Shown piece after piece: positions 41,237 to 49,755 of a stretch of DNA of 64,000 nt. A model generated the notes under the pieces. It was not told the DNA's origin, searched no databases, and worked only from the letters and a program-made list of their open reading frames with translations. The stretch covers positions 50,488 through 114,487 of the forward strand of contig NZ_JBDZDS010000013.1 in the NCBI RefSeq assembly GCF_040045035.1, written 5' to 3'. Source of the DNA: Pseudaminobacter sp040045035 (GTDB lineage: Bacteria > Pseudomonadota > Alphaproteobacteria > Rhizobiales > Rhizobiaceae). Both the position numbers and the translations under genes were made by a program. Numbering within the stretch: the first letter of the stretch is position 1; the number at the start of each line of letters is the position of its first letter.

Positions 41237-42217
41237 ATGCCATTGCCCAAACCGAACCTTCATCCGCCCTTCAACATCGTGCGGCTGAGCCATGTCGAGC
41301 TCGCCGTCACCGATCTTGCGAAGTCGCGCGCGTTTTATGTCGACGTGCTCGGCCTTCAGGTCACCGACGAGACGGCCGACACGATCTATCTGCGCGCGAT
41401 GGAAGAACGCGGCCATCACTGCATCATCCTGAAGAAGGCGGACAGGGCAGAGGCGCGTGACCTGGGATTCAAGGTCTACAGCGAGGAAGACCTGGACAAG
41501 GCAGCGCATTTCTTCAAGCAGAAGGACCTGCCGGTCGAATGGATCGAGCGGCCCTACCAGTCGCGCACCTTCCGCACGCGCGATCCGCAGGGCATTCCGC
41601 TCGAATTCTATTCGAAGATGGATCGCCTGCCGCCGATCCATCAGAAATACGCGCTCTACAAGGGCGTGAAGCCGTTGCGCATCGATCACTTCAACTGCTT
41701 CTCGCCGAATGTCGACGAGGCGGTGGCCTTTTACAACGAGATCGGCTTCCGCGTGACGGAGTACACCGAGGACGAGGAGACCGGACGTCTCTGGGCGGCC
41801 TGGACGCACCGCAAGGGCGGCGTGCACGACATCGCCTTCACCAATGGTCGCGGCCCGCGTCTGCACCACACCGCTTTCTGGGTGCCGACGCCGCTCAACA
41901 TCATCGATCTGCTCGACCTGATGTCCACCTCCGGCTGGCTCGCCAATATCGAGCGCGGGCCGGGCCGCCACGGCATTTCGAATGCCTTCTTCCTCTATGT
42001 CCGCGACCCCGACGGCCATCGCATCGAGATCTACTGCTCCGACTACCAGACGGTCGATCCGGACCTGGAGCCGATCAAGTGGGACCTCAAGGACCCGCAG
42101 CGCCAGACCCTGTGGGGCGCACCGGCTCCGCGTTCCTGGTTCGAGGAAGGCAGCAACTTTGCCGGCACCGAGGCCAAGGAATCGATCCTCAAGGCCCAGC
42201 CTATCGTGGCACCGTAA
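41237..42217 (+). CDS. hpaD: 3,4-dihydroxyphenylacetate (homoprotocatechuate) 2,3-dioxygenase
   Basis: A 326-residue type I (vicinal-oxygen-chelate) extradiol dioxygenase, with ATG at 41237 after GGAGGAG. The two-domain fold is visible: VRLSHVELAVTDLAKSRAFY and LRIDHFNCFSPNVDEAVAFY. Metal ligands match the Brevibacterium/Arthrobacter enzymes: His151 (RIDHF), His at 210-211 (RLHHTAFW) and Glu in HRIEIYCSDY. This is not the unrelated LigB-type HpaD of E. coli; the role is the same. It cleaves the ring of homoprotocatechuate with Fe(II) or Mn(II). Confidence 0.92.
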   Translation: MPLPKPNLHPPFNIVRLSHVELAVTDLAKSRAFYVDVLGLQVTDETADTIYLRAMEERGHHCIILKKADRAEARDLGFKVYSEEDLDKAAHFFKQKDLPVEWIERPYQSRTFRTRDPQGIPLEFYSKMDRLPPIHQKYALYKGVKPLRIDHFNCFSPNVDEAVAFYNEIGFRVTEYTEDEETGRLWAAWTHRKGGVHDIAFTNGRGPRLHHTAFWVPTPLNIIDLLDLMSTSGWLANIERGPGRHGISNAFFLYVRDPDGHRIEIYCSDYQTVDPDLEPIKWDLKDPQRQTLWGAPAPRSWFEEGSNFAGTEAKESILKAQPIVAP

Positions 42218-42241
42218 GCATAGATGGGCGGAAGGACTGAC

Positions 42242-43114
42242 ATGGAACGCGCAAGATTCGCCACATTCTCCGTCGCCGGGGCGCAAAGATACGGCCTAGT
42301 CACCGATTGCGGGGTCGTCGACCTCACGGCCCGGCATGGCAAGCAATGGCCGACGCTGCGCGAGGTCATCGAGGCGGGCGCGCTACAGCGCCTCGCCGAC
42401 GAGGCAGCGGGTCTTACCCCGGATATCGACCTTGGCGACATCCGCTACAAGATTCCTGTCCCGGCTCCGGAAAAGATCATCTGCGTCGGCGTGAACTTCC
42501 CCGACCGCAACGAGGAGTACAAGGACGGCCAGGCCGCCCCTTCCAACCCCTCGCTCTTCATCCGCTTCCCGCGTTCGTTCGTGGGCCACAAGCAGGCCTT
42601 GGTGAGGCCGCCGGAAAGCCCGCAGCTCGATTATGAGGGCGAGATCGTCATCGTCATCGGCAAGGGCGGGCGACGCATTCCCGAAGCCTCCGCGCTGGAC
42701 CACATCGCCGCGCTGTCGCTCTGCAACGAGGGCACGCTGCGCGATTGGGTGCGGCACGCCAAGTTCAATGTCACGCAGGGCAAGAATTTCGATCGCAGCG
42801 GTTCGATCGGCCCATGGCTCGTACCCTTCACCCACGAGGCGCAGCTCGCCGACATCAAGCTGGAGACGCGCGTCAATGGCGAGGTGCGCCAGCAGGACCG
42901 CACCAGCCGCATGATCTTTTCCTTCCGCAAGATCATCAGCTACATCTCCACCTTCACGACGCTCGTGCCGGGCGATGTCATTGTGACCGGCACCCCGACC
43001 GGCGCAGGCGCACGCTTCGATCCGCCGATCTGGCTGAAGCCCGGCGATGTCGTGGAAGTCGAAGCCGAAGGCATCGGCCTTCTGCGCAACCCGATTGCTG
43101 ACGAGGTGATCTGA
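42242..43114 (+). CDS. hpaG: Fumarylacetoacetate hydrolase-family decarboxylase/isomerase (HpaG-like)
   Basis: A 290-residue FAH-family enzyme; the ATG at 42242 has GGAAGG ahead, better than one 18 bases upstream. A small N-terminal domain (1-75) precedes the FAH domain: KIICVGVNFPDRNEEY, metal-ligand region LDYEGEIVIVIGKGGR, and GDVIVTGTPTGAGARFDPP. In E. coli HpaG has two FAH halves for decarboxylation and isomerisation; here only one FAH gene is present, so it may do both steps or rely on a gene elsewhere. It sits between hpaD and hpaH. Confidence 0.87.
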   Translation: MERARFATFSVAGAQRYGLVTDCGVVDLTARHGKQWPTLREVIEAGALQRLADEAAGLTPDIDLGDIRYKIPVPAPEKIICVGVNFPDRNEEYKDGQAAPSNPSLFIRFPRSFVGHKQALVRPPESPQLDYEGEIVIVIGKGGRRIPEASALDHIAALSLCNEGTLRDWVRHAKFNVTQGKNFDRSGSIGPWLVPFTHEAQLADIKLETRVNGEVRQQDRTSRMIFSFRKIISYISTFTTLVPGDVIVTGTPTGAGARFDPPIWLKPGDVVEVEAEGIGLLRNPIADEVI

Positions 43115-43117
43115 ACC

Positions 43118-43921
43118 ATGCTGACAAGCGCCGAGATAGCCGCCGCGGTGAAGGCTCTGGACGATGCAGAGAGAAGCCGCGTCCAGACGGGCCTGCTTTC
43201 CCTAAAACATCCCGAAATGAGCATGGACGATGCCTATGCCGTCCAGTCTGCCTGGGTGAAGCAGAAGATCGCCGACGGCCGCAAGGTGATCGGCTGGAAG
43301 ATCGGCCTCACCTCCAAGGCCATGCAATATGCGCTCAACATCGACATTCCGGATTCCGGCGTGCTCTTCGACGACATGATGTTCGAGGACGGCGCCACTG
43401 TTCCGAAGGAGCGTTTCATCCAGCCGCGCATCGAGGCCGAGATTGCCTTCGTGATGAAGGCCCCGCTCAGCGGCCCGAACGTCACCGTCTTCGACGTGCT
43501 CAACGCGACGGACTATGTCACGCCCGCGCTTGAAATCCTCGACACGCGCATCCTGCGCGTCGATCCGGAGACCAAGAAGGCCCGCACCATCGTCGACACC
43601 ATTTCGGACAACGCCGCCAATGCCGGCATCGTCATCGGCGGCCGCGCCATGCGCCCGCAGGAGGTCGACATGCGCTGGATGGGCGCGATCGTCTCGCGCA
43701 ATGCCGAGGTGGAGGAAACCGGCCTCGGTGCCGGGGTTCTCAATCATCCGGCGCGCGGCATCGCGTGGCTGGCAAACCGCCTCGCCGCCTATGGCGAGAG
43801 CATCGAGGCCGGCCAGATCGTACTTGCCGGCTCCTTCATCCGCCCCGTCGAAGCCCGCCACGGCGACACGATCGTCGCCGATTTCGGGCCCTACGGGACG
43901 ATCAGCTGCTTCTTCGAATGA
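43118..43921 (+). CDS. hpaH: 2-oxo-hept-4-ene-1,7-dioate hydratase
   Basis: A 267-residue hydratase of the FAH/MhpD-like group and the same length as E. coli HpaH (267). Typical stretches are MDDAYAVQSAWVKQKIADGR, GWKIGLTSKAMQ, DSGVLFDDMMFEDG and RIEAEIAFVMK. It adds water to the 2-oxo-heptenedioate to give the aldolase substrate. It starts 3 bases after hpaG and ends 8 bases before hpaI. Confidence 0.93.
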   Translation: MLTSAEIAAAVKALDDAERSRVQTGLLSLKHPEMSMDDAYAVQSAWVKQKIADGRKVIGWKIGLTSKAMQYALNIDIPDSGVLFDDMMFEDGATVPKERFIQPRIEAEIAFVMKAPLSGPNVTVFDVLNATDYVTPALEILDTRILRVDPETKKARTIVDTISDNAANAGIVIGGRAMRPQEVDMRWMGAIVSRNAEVEETGLGAGVLNHPARGIAWLANRLAAYGESIEAGQIVLAGSFIRPVEARHGDTIVADFGPYGTISCFFE

Positions 43922-43929
43922 GGTCCTGA

Positions 43930-44700
43930 ATGCCGGTCCCTCGCAATCTCTTCAAACAGGCGCTTCGGGACGGCCGGACGCAGATCGGCATGTGGCTCGC
44001 GCTGGCCAGCCCCTACACCGCCGAAATCTGCGCCGGAGCCGGTTTCGACTGGCTGGTCCTCGACGCCGAACACGCACCCAACGACATCCCGCTGCTGCTG
44101 TCGCAGCTTCAGGCGTTGGCCGCCTCGAGCAGCCATGCGGTGGTGCGGCCGCCGATCGGCGAAGCCTGGCTCATCAAGCAGATCCTCGACATCGGCGCCC
44201 AGACGCTGCTGGTGCCGATGGTCGAAAGCGGCGAGCAGGCGCGCGCCTTGGTGCGGGCGACCCGCTATCCGCCGCACGGCATGCGTGGGGTGGGTGCTGC
44301 CCTTGCGCGCGCCTCCGCCTTCAACCGCATCCCGGATTATCTCCAGACCGCCAACGACGAGATCTGCCTGCTCTTGCAGGTCGAGAGCCGGGCGGGGCTT
44401 GCCGCGATCGACGACATCGCCTCGACCGACGGCGTGGATGGGGTCTTCATTGGCCCTGCTGATCTCGCCGCCGACATGGGGTATCTAGGCAAGCCCGGTG
44501 CGCCGGAAGTGCAGCAAGCGGTGGAAGCCGCCCTCACCCGCATCTGTTCGCATGGCAAGGCCGCCGGCATCCTGACCTCCGACCAGACGCTCGCCCGCCG
44601 CTATGTCGAACTGGGGGCGAGTTTCGTCGCCGTCGGCAGCGATGTGGGGCTTCTGGTGGCGGCGACGACGAACCTCCGAGCCGCCTTTGCGGCACGCTAA
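43930..44700 (+). CDS. hpaI: 4-hydroxy-2-oxo-heptane-1,7-dioate aldolase
   Basis: A 256-residue class II pyruvate aldolase of the HpcH/HpaI family. It has IGMWLALASPYTAEICAGAG, the catalytic His in VLDAEHAPND, Arg in VVRPPIG, metal ligands Glu in LLLQVESRAG and Asp in FIGPADLAADMG. It splits the substrate to pyruvate and succinate semialdehyde. It is the last gene of the hpa operon. No succinate semialdehyde dehydrogenase gene is adjacent; the aldehyde dehydrogenase at 31180 or one elsewhere must serve. Confidence 0.93.
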   Translation: MPVPRNLFKQALRDGRTQIGMWLALASPYTAEICAGAGFDWLVLDAEHAPNDIPLLLSQLQALAASSSHAVVRPPIGEAWLIKQILDIGAQTLLVPMVESGEQARALVRATRYPPHGMRGVGAALARASAFNRIPDYLQTANDEICLLLQVESRAGLAAIDDIASTDGVDGVFIGPADLAADMGYLGKPGAPEVQQAVEAALTRICSHGKAAGILTSDQTLARRYVELGASFVAVGSDVGLLVAATTNLRAAFAAR

Positions 44701-44960
44701 AGCCGGCGCCGCAGACTGACGGCAAGAACGCCATCTACTGAGGCATGGACGCAGGTAGGGCGCGGCGCGATCACACCCCCCGTTTCAGCCTTCGCCCGAT
44801 CGACGGTGGTCACGCAGCACGCCGCGGGGTTTGTTTGGCAGCCAAGGCGCGATGATCGCTCATTCCCGGTCCGTGGTTCGTAGCGCCGTCGCGCCACAGG
44901 CCGCCCCGGGCTTTTCCTGGCCTATTCCTTAGCTTCGTGCAGCCAACCAAGCCTCGCGCG

Positions 44961-45767
44961 GGTACTGTCACGTTGTTTGAAATGCAGACGCGCAGGAGCC
45001 GAGAGCGCTATTTCAGATGAACTGTTGGCTTTTCGCTTTCCATTCTGCCATAGCCTGAAGGCGGTGGGTTCGTATCTGATGTGCTGAACGGCTGGAATGG
45101 GAGGGAACGAAGTGATTGCGGACCGCCGAAAAGACCGAAACGAATTGCTGCAGTGATGCGATCGACCTGAAGCCTTGCCGTGTTTTCTCTCGCTTTCGAA
45201 ACGGCAAGTGCGAATTTTCGGCCCGGTTATTCAAGCCCTTATGTGAGCGGTGCTCGACCTCTGGCATGACCTGGCGTCTCCCGGCACCGTACGAGCGCAA
45301 CTCGTCGGTGACCATGCGCTTCGGTGCCATACCCTGCTTCTTCAACAGTCTGGTCAGCAATCGCTTGGCAGCCTTGGTGTTGCGGCGGGTCTGGGCGATC
45401 TCGTCGAGCACATAGCCATCTTGGTCAACCGCCCGCCACAACCAGCATTTGCGCCCATTGATGCGAACAACACGCTCATCGAGGTGCCAGGTGTCGCTGG
45501 GCGAGGGTGGCTTGCGACGCAAACGGCGTGCATAATCGGCACCGTGCGTCCGACACCACCGGCGGATCGTCTCATAGGAGACAGCAACGCCGCGCTCGAG
45601 CATCATTTCCTCGACCTCGCGCAGGCTCACATTGAACCGGAAGTAGAGCCACACGGCTCGGGCAACGATCTCGACCGGAAAGCGATGATTCTTATAGGTC
45701 GGCGTCGGGCTGCTCATGCTGTGGGACTACCGCAACTCCATTGACGAATAATCAATGTGACAGCCCC
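44961..45767 (-). mobile_element. IS6-family insertion sequence, second type
   Basis: An 807-bp element with imperfect terminal repeats: GGTACTGTCACGTTGTTTGA (44961) and, on the minus strand from 45767, GGGGCTGTCACATTGATTAT, about 14 of 20 identical. One transposase gene lies inside. The flanking 8-mers (CTCGCGCG and ATTTGGGC) do not match, so no target duplication is visible. It sits 260 bases after hpaI, a stretch in which I see no gene. Confidence 0.8.
45013..45717 (-). CDS. IS6-family DDE transposase
   Basis: A 234-residue transposase. The N-terminal helix-turn-helix is FNVSLREVEEMMLERGVAVS. The DDE residues are in WHLDERVVRINGRK, MVTDELRSYGAG and NNRAENSHLPFRKREK. It differs strongly from the transposase at 18224, with a shared layout but few shared stretches, so the two elements are not copies of one IS. 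The frame is uninterrupted, so it is probably active. Confidence 0.92.
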   Translation of the reverse strand: MSSPTPTYKNHRFPVEIVARAVWLYFRFNVSLREVEEMMLERGVAVSYETIRRWCRTHGADYARRLRRKPPSPSDTWHLDERVVRINGRKCWLWRAVDQDGYVLDEIAQTRRNTKAAKRLLTRLLKKQGMAPKRMVTDELRSYGAGRRQVMPEVEHRSHKGLNNRAENSHLPFRKREKTRQGFRSIASLQQFVSVFSAVRNHFVPSHSSRSAHQIRTHRLQAMAEWKAKSQQFI

Positions 45768-45936
45768 ATTTGGGCAGGTGCACGGCCCCGCGGCTCACAC
45801 AGGATCATCGACGGAACATTTACACTCCCTTTGGGAAGTGTAGTGGCAACAAAAAACGATCTTTATCAGCCATAATCACGGTCCTATAGCGGGCGGGAAT
45901 AGATATAAGGTCTCCAGTCTTTTCCTGGAGAGTCCG

Positions 45937-46671
45937 GTGCATATCCGAATAATTAACCCGAACACCACAACCACGTTCACAACAGGTCTAGTCGCCGCAG
46001 CGACCACTTTCGCAGCCACGGGAACGCTGGTCGATGCGAGGTCTCCGGCGTCCGGAACGCCATCCGTCGAAAGTCATGTGGAAGAAGCCATTGCCGCGAT
46101 CGGCGTGATGGAGGAAATCGTCAAGGGCGAGCAGGACGGGGTGAACGCCTATGTGATCGCCTGTTTTGGCGACACGGGTGTAGCGGCTGCACGCGAACTC
46201 ACCAACGCTCCGGTGGTCGGCATGACCGAGGCAGCATTCTTCGCCGCGTCGCTGGTTGCCGCCCGGTTCAGCGTCATCACCTTGCCGCCGCGCACGCGCA
46301 TCCACACCGAAAGGGTTCTGCGCGAAACCGGGATGAGCGAACGCTGCGCGGCCGTGCGCGCAATCGACGTCCCCGTGCTCGATCTAGAGGACGAAGAAGA
46401 GGCTATTGGCGTCGCTTTCCTGGAGGCGGCCAGACATGCGCTGGACGAAGACCATGCCGAGGCGATCGTGCTGGGCTGCGCCGGCCTCACCAATCTCGTC
46501 GAGCCGCTGACCCGCGAGCTCGGCGTTCCCGTCATCGACGGCGTGATGGCTGGGCTGAAGATGGCCGAAGGGCTGGTGATGCTGGGCCTGGGCACCAGCA
46601 AGCGGTCGAGCTTCGCCTACCCGCCGGCCAAGAACCTCACCGGCCCTTTTTCCACCTTGCTGAAGGGCTGA
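45937..46671 (+). CDS. Asp/Glu/hydantoin racemase family protein
   Basis: A 244-residue protein starting with GTG after GGAGAG. It carries the two active-site cysteines of the superfamily, VIACFGDTG and IVLGCAGLTN, and the N-terminal IRIINPNTTTTFT typical of hydantoin racemases. Known relatives racemise 5-substituted hydantoins or amino acids, or isomerise maleate. It stands alone between the IS element and the convergent kinase gene. Given two cyclic-amide-hydrolase-type genes downstream, a racemase for a hydantoin or allantoin-like compound is possible (inference). Confidence 0.85.
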   Translation: MHIRIINPNTTTTFTTGLVAAATTFAATGTLVDARSPASGTPSVESHVEEAIAAIGVMEEIVKGEQDGVNAYVIACFGDTGVAAARELTNAPVVGMTEAAFFAASLVAARFSVITLPPRTRIHTERVLRETGMSERCAAVRAIDVPVLDLEDEEEAIGVAFLEAARHALDEDHAEAIVLGCAGLTNLVEPLTRELGVPVIDGVMAGLKMAEGLVMLGLGTSKRSSFAYPPAKNLTGPFSTLLKG

Positions 46672-46693
46672 GCCCCCCGCAGGCGATGGCGGC

Positions 46694-47608
46694 CTATGGC
46701 CGCCACTCGTCGAGCCGGCGGCGCATGTGGGCCGGGTCGGCCTTGAACAGCGGATCGACGCCGTACCCCGCGACGGTGAAGGATGCCGCCACCGCACCGG
46801 CTCGGGCCGCGCGTTCCGGGTCGCCACGATCGGCCAGATAGGCGGCCATGAATGCGCCGCAAAAGCTGTCGCCCGCACCGGTCGTGTCGACGACATCGGC
46901 GACGGAGAAGGCAGGAACCCTAAGCTCGACCTCGCGTTCGCGGTCATACAGCAGCGCGCCCTCGCCGGCGAGCTTGATCACAACAAGCTTCGGGCCGACC
47001 GCAGCAAAGGCGCGCGCCGCCGCGCTCCAGTCGCTGGTGCCGAGCAGCCGAACCACTTCCTCCGCGCTGGGCATGAAGATGTCGACCTTCGAGATCAGCT
47101 CGCGCAGCGCCGCTTCGTTGCCCTTGATGTAGTCTTCCTGCGGATCGAGCGCGACGACGGCATTGGTGTTCGCCTTGAGGTCGGCGACGAGCCTCTGCTG
47201 CGCCGTCAGCGTCATCGCCAACACCATGAACCCCTTCGCGTCGCGATAGGAGGGGGGAATGTCCGCGGGCAGCGGCGAGAGGATGTCGAACTCCTCCTCC
47301 GTGGCAAACAGCGTCCACTCGCGATCGCCATTGGCGAAGTACTCGACGCGATTGTGCAAGGTGGGCGAACTCCGCCTGGCAAGCCCCGCGTCGTCCAGCC
47401 CGGCCCGCCTCATCTCGGCGACGATGGAATCCGGAAAATCCGTGCCAACGGGAGCCACGAGCTCACTCGAGGGCTCCCACGGACGCGCTGCGAGCGTCGC
47501 ATAGAGCGCGTCCCCGCCTGTGCAGCCGGGACGCTCGCTGCCGTCGGGAAGGACGACATCGTCGATGGTGAAGTTGCCGAGGCAGACGAGCGAGGGCGTG
47601 GCACTCAT
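46694..47608 (-). CDS. PfkB-family sugar/nucleoside kinase
   Basis: A 304-residue ribokinase-like protein from the ATG at 47608, which overlaps the SIS gene stop by 4 bases. It has the N-terminal LVCLGNFTIDDVVLPDG, the Gly-Gly-like GCTGGDALYATLAA substrate motif and the anion hole/catalytic DTTGAGDSFCGAF. The substrate cannot be told from sequence. In the operon with a SIS isomerase/deglycase and a BtpA protein, phosphorylation of a sugar or sugar conjugate is expected, as FrlD with FrlB (comparison by analogy). Confidence 0.87.
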   Translation of the reverse strand: MSATPSLVCLGNFTIDDVVLPDGSERPGCTGGDALYATLAARPWEPSSELVAPVGTDFPDSIVAEMRRAGLDDAGLARRSSPTLHNRVEYFANGDREWTLFATEEEFDILSPLPADIPPSYRDAKGFMVLAMTLTAQQRLVADLKANTNAVVALDPQEDYIKGNEAALRELISKVDIFMPSAEEVVRLLGTSDWSAAARAFAAVGPKLVVIKLAGEGALLYDREREVELRVPAFSVADVVDTTGAGDSFCGAFMAAYLADRGDPERAARAGAVAASFTVAGYGVDPLFKADPAHMRRRLDEWRP

Positions 47609-48795
47609 GCTGCGTGCACGCTTTCGGCGGCGCGGAACTTCGCCATGGCGACATGGTAGGCGAAGAGCTGCACCGGGATGGTGTAGACCAGCGCCGACAG
47701 CACCTCGGGCACCGCGGGCAGCCGCAGCACGACGTCGGAGCAATCGTCAAGCCTGGTCTCGTCGCCGGTCACGAGCGAATAGATCTGCCCACCCCAGCGG
47801 CGACCTTCCTGCGCGGTGTCGCGAGCGCGCGGCACAGAAGGTCCTTCCGGTGCGATGAGGAACAGCGGGTCGCCGGCCTTCTGCGAGTTGTAGTGGTGGA
47901 ACTCTTCCAGCGGGATGGAGATGCCGTGGTCGGGCGAGCACTCTTTGACCTTGGCCGATCCGAACATCGCCGCCGCAAACGAAGGGCCGCCCGCGGCATA
48001 GAGATAGACGCTGCGTGCAGCCTCGCGCTCGGCGATGGCGGCAATGACCGCCTCATGGCTTGCGATGACCTCAGCGATCTGGGCGGGGATAGCGTCGAGC
48101 GCCGCCTGAAGCGCCTCAACCCGCTCGCCATTCGAGCCCTTGGCCTTGGCGATGTCGAGGGCAAGCTGGCAGAGAAGCGCGATCGCGGCGGTGCTTGCCT
48201 GGGTCGGCCAGCCCTTCCGCTGCGCGTGGACGGTCAAGCGATGGTCAGACTCGGCCATCAGCGCCGAGCCCGGCGTGTTGCTGAGCGCCAGCGTGTGGGC
48301 GCCCTTGGCCTTGGCGATCATCATGGCTTCCACGGTCCGCGTGGTGGTGCCGCTGGAGCTCAGCGTGATCATCAGCGTGTCTGGGCCGAGCGTGTGGTGG
48401 TAGTAATAGGCCATGTCGAGCGCCTGTACCGGCTCGCACGGAATGCCCAGCAATTCCTCGAACAGGCTGCGCACAGCCACCATCACGGCCAGCGAATCGC
48501 CGCATCCGGTCATGAAGATACGGCGGATGCCGGCAGCGGCGATGTTCTGGGCGGCAGCGGCGATGTTTTCCCGCTCACGCTGCAGCGTGGTGCGGATGAC
48601 CTCGGGCTGCTCCAGGATCTCAGGCAGCGTGAAGTCGACCCGGCGACGGCGCTTGGGGTCCAGCGGATCGTCCGTCGGCAGCGCCGCCATCAGTTGCTGT
48701 TCGCGCTCGAACAGATCCGTGACCAGCGCCCTTGAGCGGAGATCGAGCGGCGATTGGTCGCCGAGCAGTGGCGTGAGAAGGCTGGCATTGGTCAT
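47605..48795 (-). CDS. SIS-domain sugar isomerase/deglycase (GlmS/FrlB-like)
   Basis: A 396-residue protein with two SIS domains. The first carries RRIFMTGCGDSLAVMVAVRS and a Ser/Thr-rich phosphosugar loop LSSSGTTTRTVEA. The second has YLYAAGGPSFAAAMFGSAKV and an acidic-His segment, ISIPLEEFHHYNSQKAGDPL, like the catalytic region of GlmS isomerase and fructosamine-6-phosphate deglycases. The glutamine amidotransferase domain of GlmS is absent. Placed between kinase and BtpA genes, it likely acts on a phosphorylated amino-sugar or Amadori-type conjugate (inference). Confidence 0.85.
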   Translation of the reverse strand: MTNASLLTPLLGDQSPLDLRSRALVTDLFEREQQLMAALPTDDPLDPKRRRRVDFTLPEILEQPEVIRTTLQRERENIAAAAQNIAAAGIRRIFMTGCGDSLAVMVAVRSLFEELLGIPCEPVQALDMAYYYHHTLGPDTLMITLSSSGTTTRTVEAMMIAKAKGAHTLALSNTPGSALMAESDHRLTVHAQRKGWPTQASTAAIALLCQLALDIAKAKGSNGERVEALQAALDAIPAQIAEVIASHEAVIAAIAEREAARSVYLYAAGGPSFAAAMFGSAKVKECSPDHGISIPLEEFHHYNSQKAGDPLFLIAPEGPSVPRARDTAQEGRRWGGQIYSLVTGDETRLDDCSDVVLRLPAVPEVLSALVYTIPVQLFAYHVAMAKFRAAESVHAA

Positions 48796-48846
48796 GATGG
48801 GATCCGAAGTCGCGTTAGAAGAAGGCCGAGAGGTCGAAAATCAGAG

Positions 48847-49623
48847 TTATTTGCGCTGGGCGGCTTCCATCAGCCGCAGGACCTTGTCCTTGTCCCAGAG
48901 GTTGAAGTCGTCATAGGCCGCACCGTCGCGCAGCAACGACGTGCTGACAACGACCGCGTCCGCGGCGTCGAGTGCAGTGGCAACGTTGTCGGCTGTGGCA
49001 CCACCGCCGATCAGGATCGGGCGCTTCACACCGGCGGCGCGGGCCGCGCGGACGCGCGAAAGAGTATCGGCAAAGCTTGTGCCGGTGATGATGATGCCGT
49101 CGGCCCCCATCGACTGCGCCCACAGCGCCGCTGTCTCGTTGGCCACCGGCGCCAGCGGCATGCAGGTGCGGTCGTGCACATCGGCGTAGATGCTGATGTC
49201 AGGACGCACTATATCGCCCCGGTAACGCGTGGCCTCGACGCTCAGCGCGTCACGCAGGCCCTCAGCGTTGACTGCTGCGCCGACGAAGATCTTGAGGCGG
49301 ACGAAATGGGCGTCGGCGGCATCGGCGATGGCGAGCGGCGCTATCGCGTCATGCGCCTGCACGATGATGCCCAGTTGCATATCGGGGAACTCCTTGCGGA
49401 AGGCTCGCCCCAGCGTCGCCATGCGCGCTATGGTCTGCGGCGCGGCAGCACCCTTTTCGCGGGTTTCATCCTGAATCTTCACCGCCTTGATACCGCCCTC
49501 GGCGAATATCCGGGCGTTGGACAGGAGAAAATCCTCGTACCAGGCGATGGACCGGTGCTTGCCGTCATCAAAGGGCGGCAGCTGCAATGCGGCGATGATA
49601 GGAACAGGGGGCATGCCTTGCAT
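48847..49623 (-). CDS. BtpA/SgcQ family protein
   Basis: A 258-residue TIM-barrel-type protein of the BtpA family (E. coli SgcQ). Typical stretches are PIIAALQLPPF, GGIKAVKIQDET, VRLKIFVGAAV, ADVHDRTCMPLAP and GADGIIITGTSFAD, then PILIGGGATADNV. The start is taken at the ATG at 49623; an upstream TTG at 49641 with GGAG ahead is an alternative. The biochemical role of the family is not established; SgcQ belongs to a sugar operon under a DeoR regulator, the same pairing as here. It is divergent from deoR. Confidence 0.83.
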   Translation of the reverse strand: MQGMPPVPIIAALQLPPFDDGKHRSIAWYEDFLLSNARIFAEGGIKAVKIQDETREKGAAAPQTIARMATLGRAFRKEFPDMQLGIIVQAHDAIAPLAIADAADAHFVRLKIFVGAAVNAEGLRDALSVEATRYRGDIVRPDISIYADVHDRTCMPLAPVANETAALWAQSMGADGIIITGTSFADTLSRVRAARAAGVKRPILIGGGATADNVATALDAADAVVVSTSLLRDGAAYDDFNLWDKDKVLRLMEAAQRK

Positions 49624-49755
49624 AATCTCAATTACTCGCAACGTCTCCGCCCGAACTTGGCGGCGATTGACCTTAGGCGGCGTTCGCTAGGAAAGGGAAA
49701 TTAAGCTAGTCTGTTGCCGCCGAATTTAAGAATCGAACATCGCGAGCTTTAACAC

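Noticed and set aside
18172..45767. Composite transposon formed by the two IS6 elements
   Set aside because: The transposases and terminal repeats differ too much for one transposase to mobilise both ends, and no target duplication is present.
46694..47608. Pseudouridine kinase assignment for the PfkB protein
   Set aside because: No PsuG glycosidase is present; BtpA is not that enzyme family, and the PfkB motifs alone do not define the substrate.
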